A stretch of 11,363 nucleotides of DNA from Flavobacterium psychrophilum. Its GTDB lineage: Bacteria; Bacteroidota; Bacteroidia; Flavobacteriales; Flavobacteriaceae. The stretch lies in assembly GCA_945878515.1 (NCBI GenBank), contig CAMCTL010000118.1:1-11363 (forward strand). Reading direction: 5' to 3'. Under the pieces are notes generated by a model. It did not search any database. It was not told the origin of the DNA and worked only from the letters and a program-made list of their open reading frames with translations. The position numbers and the translations under genes are program-made. Shown one piece after another: positions 1-6,400 of the stretch. The first letter of the stretch is position 1; each line of letters starts with the position of its first letter.

Positions 1-145
1 CGCTACCCGCATGGATTGAAGTTGATTTACAAGGTAGTTTTACTATAGATAGTTTTCGAATTTATGAGAGTTCAAGTGCATCTAGAAATTTTAATTTTCA
101 AGTGTGGGATGCTACATTAAATGGAGGAGCTGGAGGATGGAGTAA
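1..145. repeat. 145-bp exact terminal direct repeat, left copy
   Basis: Bases 1-145 match 11219-11363 without a mismatch on direct reading. The repeat lies inside the F5/8C-domain coding sequence, and the reading frame is the same in both copies. The paralogous segment of the large gene (around 7250-7400) is clearly diverged, so identity here is not simply due to domain conservation. It indicates a circular or looped contig of 11,218 bp, or a very recent duplication. Confidence 0.97.
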
Positions 146-542
146 TGCTTTGACCGTGACTGGAAATCCAGCATCATCACTAACTACCTATAGAACAATA
201 GATCCTGTAACCACTACAAAAGTTCGACTCTTTATTTCCGCACACAACAGTACAACTTTACTAAGAATGTTTGAATTAGAAGTCTACGGCAAAGTAGCAA
301 CTAATCTTGGTGTAACGACCTACAATAAACAACCATTTACCATTTATCCAAATCCTGTAAAGAAGGGAGTTTTAAATATAAGTGGGTTAGAAGATGTAAA
401 ATCAGTTGATGTTTTCAGCACATTAGGGTCTAAAATAAAAATTCCTTTTGAAAATGGCTCTTTGCAAGTTAATAGTTTAGCGCCAGGAGTATATTTTTTA
501 AGAATAAACAATACATATAGTTTCAAATTCATAAAGGAATAA
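1..542 (+). CDS. 3' fragment of secreted hydrolase: F5/8C domain end plus T9SS type A sorting domain
   Basis: This is a 5'-truncated coding region. The frame is open from the window edge (first whole codon at position 3) to the TAA at 540-542, so the first internal ATG at 102 is not the true start. Codons to about 290 encode the second half of an F5/8 type C (discoidin, CBM32-like) domain, with PAWIEVDLQGSF, FRIYES and the closing FELEVYG. After a short linker comes a roughly 80-residue T9SS type A sorting domain with YPNP at 345-356, VDVFSTLGSKI, and an end of GVYFLRINN and FKFIKE. Such tails direct export through the type IX system and attachment to, or release from, the cell surface. Bases 1-145 are identical to the end of the window in the same frame, so this is probably the C-terminus of the gene starting at 9388. 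It could instead belong to a separate upstream paralogue. A terminator follows 40 bp after the stop. Confidence 0.9.
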   Translation, partial: LPAWIEVDLQGSFTIDSFRIYESSSASRNFNFQVWDATLNGGAGGWSNALTVTGNPASSLTTYRTIDPVTTTKVRLFISAHNSTTLLRMFELEVYGKVATNLGVTTYNKQPFTIYPNPVKKGVLNISGLEDVKSVDVFSTLGSKIKIPFENGSLQVNSLAPGVYFLRINNTYSFKFIKE

Positions 543-582
543 TCGCAAGACAAATAGTAAGCAAACTTATTTCAAAATATAT

Positions 583-621
583 AATTCTGTTCAAAATCTA
601 TTTAATATTTTGAGCAGAATT
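583..621 (+). terminator. Rho-independent terminator
   Basis: The left arm 583-597 (AATTCTGTTCAAAAT) and right arm 607-621 (ATTTTGAGCAGAATT) form a 15-bp stem with one G-U wobble and a 9-nt loop. The T-rich stretch TTTTATTT follows at 620-627. It lies 40 bp after the stop codon at 542, so it should end transcription of that gene and isolate it from the gene at 656. The stem is AT-rich but long and nearly perfect. It is the only convincing terminator I see in the window. Confidence 0.8.
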
Positions 622-655
622 TTATTTCTGATGTTGATTTTTAAATATTAATTAC

Positions 656-1396
656 ATGAAAAAAATTACGATTTTATTTTTTATTTTCATTTCTACATCG
701 TTATTTTCTCAGTCAAAATCAACAGCCATTATAGCTTTTAATGCTGATATGGCTGCAAAATTCACTTTGAATAAATCATCATCTAAGTTAACTTTGGTAT
801 TAACAGCACCTGCTGATAAATGGACCTCATTGGGATTGGGAACAAGCTCTTCAACCACAAATGGTGATGTTTATGTTTATACAACATCGGTAATTGAAAA
901 CACAACCGTTTCAAGCAATTCTAATCCAGATTGGAGCACAGTCTCTAATACAGTATTGTCTGGTATTAGAACAGTTACATTAGAAAGGGCATTAACAACT
1001 TCAGATTTAAATGATTTGCAAATGGCTTTTGACACTACAAACGCTATCGATGTCGTTTGGTCACGTTCAGGCTCGGCCATTGCAACAGCTCCAAATTCAA
1101 ATAGAGGGTCAACTACAGCGGTTTTTAGTGCTAATTTAGGGGTTGAAGATGTTTCATTTTATGATGAGGTAATGATTTATCCAAATCCAACTTCTAATGA
1201 ATTGTACATCAAAACTAAAAAGGACTTATCCAAAATCAATATTTATAGTCAAACTGGAGTTTTGGTAAAAACGATAAGCTCTAACGGTAATGCTAACGAA
1301 TTAAAAATAGATGTAAGCAATTTAGCAAAATCCACTTATATTTTTGAATTGCAAAGTGATTCTGAAAAAACTTGGAAAAAAGTGATTGTAAACTAA
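656..1396 (+). CDS. Secreted DOMON-like domain protein with T9SS type A sorting domain
   Basis: A 246-residue protein. Residues 1-19 are a signal peptide (MKKITILFFI, then STSLFSQ). Residues about 25-160 form a beta-rich domain with features that suggest a DOMON-like fold: WTSLGLGTSS at 56-65, GDVYVYTT at 70-77, RTVTLERAL at 105-113 and IDVVWSRSGS at 131-140. DOMON domains are beta-sandwiches that bind haem or sugar; which ligand applies here cannot be told. Residues about 164-246 are a type A T9SS tail (YPNP at 175-178, INIYSQTGVLV, and the KKVIVN end), so the mature protein should be exported to the cell surface or medium. The stop is 25 bp before the esterase start, which suggests co-transcription. 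The ATG at 656 is chosen because the signal peptide begins there; no Shine-Dalgarno sequence is visible. The secretion assignment is firm, the domain name less so. Confidence 0.85.
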   Translation: MKKITILFFIFISTSLFSQSKSTAIIAFNADMAAKFTLNKSSSKLTLVLTAPADKWTSLGLGTSSSTTNGDVYVYTTSVIENTTVSSNSNPDWSTVSNTVLSGIRTVTLERALTTSDLNDLQMAFDTTNAIDVVWSRSGSAIATAPNSNRGSTTAVFSANLGVEDVSFYDEVMIYPNPTSNELYIKTKKDLSKINIYSQTGVLVKTISSNGNANELKIDVSNLAKSTYIFELQSDSEKTWKKVIVN

Positions 1397-1421
1397 TTCA
1401 ATTTATAAAAATATAATAACA

Positions 1422-3380
1422 ATGAAAACATTACTATTAAAATCGGCTGTTTTAGCAATGCTTCTATTTGTTAATACTATATTCAGCCAAGTAAGGCTTC
1501 CGAAGTTAATAAGCAATGGCATGATTTTGCAACGTGATGCCAATATCAAGATTTGGGGTTGGGCGGCTCCTAATGAAAATATTGCAATAAATTTCATTAA
1601 TGCGGATTACCAAGTTACTGCAAATAGCGCAGGAAATTGGGAATTGCAATTACCTGTTTTAAATGCTGGCGGACCTTATACAATGAAAATACAGGCCAGC
1701 AATACTATTGAAATCAATGATATTTTAGTAGGCGATGTCTGGCTTTGTTCTGGTCAGTCTAATATGGCAATGGCGATGTCTGGCGTCGCAAGCACCTATC
1801 CAACAGATGTAAATAATTCTACCAATGATAAAATTCGCAACTTCAATGTTCCTAGAGAATTTGAGTTTAATGCTCCTAGAACTGATTTATCTGGTGGATT
1901 TTGGATGAAGGCCAATCCTACAAATGTTTTGCAATTTTCGGCAGCGGCCTATTTTTTCGCAAAGGAATTGTATGCAAGAAATCCAGCAGTTCCTATCGGG
2001 TTGATTCATTCAAGCTATGGTGGAACGCCTATTCACGCATGGATGAGCGAAAAAGCATTGAAATATTTCCCAGAAACTGTCACGGAAATTCAATTATTGA
2101 AAAATCCAGCTTATGTCAATAATATCATTGAAAACGATGCTAATCTTGAAAAAAATTGGAATACTACATTGATTAAAAATGACTTAGGAGTAAAAAACAA
2201 TTGGAAGTCGAATGCTACTGAAACAGCAACCTGGTCTGATATCACCGTTGGGTTTACCAAAAGGGATATTGGTGCAGTTTGGTATAAAAAAGAAATTACA
2301 GTTTCAGCACAGACTGCCTCAAACCCTTCTTTACTGCAATTAGCTATTCTTATCGAAGCCGATTCTACTTATGTCAATGGTAAACTTGTTGGTCATACCA
2401 ATAACCAATATGCAATCAGAAAATATGAAATTCCACCAAATACATTTGTTACAGGCAAGAATACAATTACAGTAAGATTAGTAAATAATAGTTTAACAGG
2501 AGGATTTTATGGATCAATTTTTCAATTAATTGGCACTAATGAAACTATTGATTTAAAAGGAACCTGGAAAACTAAAGTGGGCTTTGCAATGTCGCCTCTT
2601 CCCACTCCCGTAAATTTATTATGGAAACCAACCGCTTTATACAATTCGATGATTGAACCGTTGAAGCACTATGCCCTAAAGGGCGCGATTTGGTACCAAG
2701 GCGAAGGAAATTCAAGTAAACCAACCTTGTATTCCATTTATTTACGTTCGATGATCGAAGATTGGAGAAATCTTTTTAACAATCCAACAATGCCATTTTT
2801 GTTTGTTCAATTACCCAATTATCAAGCAGCAGTTGCTAATCCTGTAGAAAGTAATTGGGCATTATTAAGAGAGTCACAGTTAAAAACCTTGGCAGTTCCC
2901 TTCACGGGAATGGCAACAACTATAGAAGTTGGAGATCCAAACAATCTTCATCCTGTATATAAAAAGCCTGTTGGAATCCGTCTAGCACTAGCTGCTCAGA
3001 AAGTTGCCTATAATCAACAATTAGTTTATTCAGGTCCAATTTATGAATCAATGAAAATTGTTGGCAATACTATTGAACTTACGTTTAATACTTTGGGAAG
3101 TCTGTTAAAGTTTAAATCAAATGGAACACCAATAGGAACTCATACCAATTTTGCCATTGCTGGTAGTAATAAAACATTTTCTTGGGCACAAGCTAAAATA
3201 GAGGGAAACAAAGTCATTGTTTGGAATAATACTATTCCCAATCCTGTGGCGGTACGATATGCTTGGGGTCAAAATCCCGCAGGAGAAAAGTTGTTTAACA
3301 CAGAGGATTTGCCAGCCTCTCCGTTTAGGACGGATTCTTGGTCAACAGGAAAGCAATTTTTCCTAATTAACTTTAATTAA
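1422..3380 (+). CDS. Sialate O-acetylesterase-family (SGNH) carbohydrate esterase
   Basis: A 652-residue protein of the usual length for the family. A signal peptide covers residues 1-22 (ends NTIFSQ); there is no lipobox Cys and no T9SS tail, so a periplasmic location is likely. SGNH motifs are in order: CSGQSNM at 109-115 with nucleophile Ser113, HSSYGGTPIHAW at 196-207 (block II Gly), WYQGEGN at 424-430, and DPNNLHP at 505-511 supplying Asp505 and His510. Residues about 260-375 (from TWSDI through RDIGAVWYKKEI to GKNTITVRL) look like the beta-sandwich related to the GH2 sugar-binding domain that is often inserted in these esterases. The family removes O-acetyl groups from sugars. Despite the name, polysaccharide acetyl esters are more plausible than sialic acid here, given the neighbouring glucanases. 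It probably shares a transcript with the preceding gene (25-bp gap) and perhaps with the following one (90 bp to the preferred start). Confidence 0.93.
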   Translation: MKTLLLKSAVLAMLLFVNTIFSQVRLPKLISNGMILQRDANIKIWGWAAPNENIAINFINADYQVTANSAGNWELQLPVLNAGGPYTMKIQASNTIEINDILVGDVWLCSGQSNMAMAMSGVASTYPTDVNNSTNDKIRNFNVPREFEFNAPRTDLSGGFWMKANPTNVLQFSAAAYFFAKELYARNPAVPIGLIHSSYGGTPIHAWMSEKALKYFPETVTEIQLLKNPAYVNNIIENDANLEKNWNTTLIKNDLGVKNNWKSNATETATWSDITVGFTKRDIGAVWYKKEITVSAQTASNPSLLQLAILIEADSTYVNGKLVGHTNNQYAIRKYEIPPNTFVTGKNTITVRLVNNSLTGGFYGSIFQLIGTNETIDLKGTWKTKVGFAMSPLPTPVNLLWKPTALYNSMIEPLKHYALKGAIWYQGEGNSSKPTLYSIYLRSMIEDWRNLFNNPTMPFLFVQLPNYQAAVANPVESNWALLRESQLKTLAVPFTGMATTIEVGDPNNLHPVYKKPVGIRLALAAQKVAYNQQLVYSGPIYESMKIVGNTIELTFNTLGSLLKFKSNGTPIGTHTNFAIAGSNKTFSWAQAKIEGNKVIVWNNTIPNPVAVRYAWGQNPAGEKLFNTEDLPASPFRTDSWSTGKQFFLINFN

Positions 3381-3470
3381 ATTTACATTGATGCTTAACA
3401 GAAAAAGTAAAAAATTATGAAGAATTCTTATGACGAATATAGATTAAAAAATATTTACCCTTCCCCAAAC

Positions 3471-6400
3471 ATGAAAACAATAAAGTACTTTGTCATAAAA
3501 CTCTTTTTCTTACTGGTCTTTACATTTACTACTTCATCGGCACAAGACACTTTTACTTGGAACGGTTCTGTAAGCGCAAACTGGGCTACAGCCGCAAACT
3601 GGACAAAAAGTGGATCGGCAAGTTCCGACACCTTTCCTGGACAAACATTGAATAGAAAACTAGATGTTGTTGTAATTGCCAACGGTGGAAGACCCGTTGT
3701 AGCCGCAAATGCTAATCCTTACGGAATGCTAAGATTGACCATATCAAATAGTACAACCACACCTACAGGTTCAGTTTTGACCATTAACTCTGGTGCAACT
3801 CTCGAAGTAGGTATAAGTGGATCAAATAATGTAATCTTAACTGGTGGTAGTATTGTTAATAATGGTACGCTAAACATTTCTTCTACAGGAGCTGGTTTTA
3901 CTGATTTTCCTGTTTATGGTTTTAACTGCGGCAATCCAATTTTTGTACCTACTGTGCCTACTGAATTTGGTTATTCAGGAACTGGTAGTCTTAATATTAG
4001 CCTTACCAGTGCTAATTTTGCTTTGAGTTCTTTAGTAGCAGTAACTGGCACTACCACAGCGAATGCTACTTATAAAATGGTTTTTAATAACCCAACAGTA
4101 AGTTTTAATCAGGCTTCGGCTGCAACTATTGGCGCTTTTAGAGTTAGTGGTGGCGCTACTGGATGTAAATTAGTGATAGGCGGTTCAATTACAATAGGTT
4201 CTGTAGGTTCACCTACTATTGGATATTGCATTAACTTAGGTGCAGGAGCAGATGCCACTATTGATACAGGAGCAAATATTACTTTTAATAGTGCAACAGC
4301 AAACACAAACAATTTAATTAGTTCATTTTCTTCTAGTTCAGTTGCAACCAATTTTACAAACAAAGGAACTCTAAATCTACAAGGTGCTTCATCACGTTCT
4401 GGTTTTTCATTCGCATCTGGTTCTTCTAGTACAGCAACCGTTTTCAACATCTCTAACGAGGGTACATTGAATGTGAATTTAAATTGTATCAGATCCTTAG
4501 ATGCTGCTTTTAATATTGGTAATGGCGGTGGCGGTAGCGCTAATCCTAATACAGCAGTAAACCTGACCAACACGGGTAACATGACCTTAAAAAATACGGC
4601 TGACACTTCCGGAACTGGTTTTTCCATTTTTCTTACAAGTGCTGGCGAAACAGCGCCATTAATTCTAAACAATAGTGGCACTTTAAATTTAGACGGTACA
4701 GTTTATAATTATGGTGTAAAAGGAACTATAAATAACACCGGTGTGATAAATTCTAATAACGATTTAAGAAGTTTTATTGCAATTAACAATAATGCTGGAG
4801 GGAGCATCAATTTGGTAAAAACTGCGGCTAGCGCTACTTCAAGACAAGTTTTTTTTAATGGTTTACAAGCGACTAATGTTTCAGGTAGTGCTGGAAATGT
4901 CTACTCAGATGGAACAAATAATTACACAGTAGTTGTTCAAAAATTTGCTAGTGGAACCTTCATGGTGGCTAATGTTTTGTCGTCGGCTATTGTGCCAGCA
5001 TCAGGAACTCTTACTTTAGTCAGTGGTACAGGTGGTACCACGCCTATTACGTTTACTTCAGTAACTTTACCTTCAATAGAAAGCGCACTAACATCTAATA
5101 CGGTAAACGCAGGGATAATTAATACTGACACAACTTCAAAACTAAATATTATTTCTGGCGTTACAAATGCTTCAATAGGCGTAATTTCACCAGGAGGTTT
5201 ATCTGGAATAGGAATCGCCGATTTTTCGAAATCTGGTAACCCTGCTATTGCAAGCATATTACGAATGCAAGTATCTGGAAACGGTGTTGCAGGAGTTGAT
5301 TTTGATCAAATTACAAATTCCGCAACAAATAGCGGTTTTGATATATCAGCTGCAACACTAGATTTAACTTCTTTATACACACCCACCACTAGTGTTTCAA
5401 TACCTCTAATTACGGCCTCTGGAACAGGAACTATCTCAGGTAATTTTGCAAGCGTAAGCGGATTAACAACGGGTTGGAGTTTATTCTATTCGTCCACAGC
5501 GGTTAATTTAGTGTACACAAGAGCCACAACTTGGACAGGGTTAGCGGGCGATAATAATTTTTTTAATGAAGCAAACTGGAGGGATGAAATTACAAATAGT
5601 GCTCCTGCAGCAAACACCATCAATCCTAGTGCAAATATTAATATAGGTTTACAAATCAATGTCCCAATTACAATTACAATTGCGAATACAATCCAATTCG
5701 GTACAGGTAGTCTTGCTGTTGGTTCAGCCTCAGGAGACGTGAATATATCGGCAACCGCTATATCAGGAGGAACTGTTATAGTAAATGCGAATGGTTATGT
5801 CTTGTTGAGTAGTGTAACACCGCTTCTTGATAATGTTCAAATGAATTTTACTTCGGGAATTGGTTGGATTAGAACCACAAATTATAATCCTACTTCCATA
5901 TCAACAAATAATTTAGGGCAAATTAGAGTCAATAGTGCCACTGCTGTATATCAGACTAATTTAAGGTTAGATCAGTACTACGAAAAAGGATGCGTTATAA
6001 GAGCGAACCTGGCTTCAACAACTCCATTAACGGTTTTTGACGCAATAAATAGAGGTGGAAGTTCGGGTTTAATTACTGTAAATACAATCCACAGCGATAA
6101 TGCAATACCAAATGTAATGAATAATAAAATAGAGTCTTTTGTACTTAAAAAAGGCTTTATGGTAACATTTGCAAACGAATTTGATGGTACTGGAAAAAGT
6201 ATAAATTATATCGCGTCCGAAAATGATTTAACCATCAATTCACTTCCGCGGACATTACAAAATTCAATTTCTTTTATAAGAGTAATTCCGTGGAATTGGG
6301 TTGCTAAAAAAGGACGAAATGTGGTGTCTGATTCGGCAGTAAACACAACTTGGCGTTACCAATGGAATCATACCGATCCAGCAACCTTGGAACACGAATT

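Noticed and set aside
102..542. A 146-residue gene starting at the ATG at 102
   Set aside because: The frame is open upstream to the window edge and encodes the rest of an F5/8C domain, so this Met is internal (VWDATL against MWDATL: the ATG is out of domain context and the GTG codon belongs to the domain strand).
543..655. Bacteroidota promoter upstream of the DOMON-like gene
   Set aside because: TATTTCTG at 623-630 is one base from TAnnTTTG, but no upstream TTG-type element lies at suitable spacing and the site overlaps the T-run of the terminator.
4109..4681. 190-codon minus-strand open frame inside the giant hydrolase gene
   Set aside because: It lies wholly opposite the N-terminal beta-repeat region. 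Its Pro/Val/Leu/Glu-rich composition is what the complement of Thr/Asn/Gly/Ser codons gives, with no signal peptide or known motif. Other antisense frames here were rejected for the same reason.
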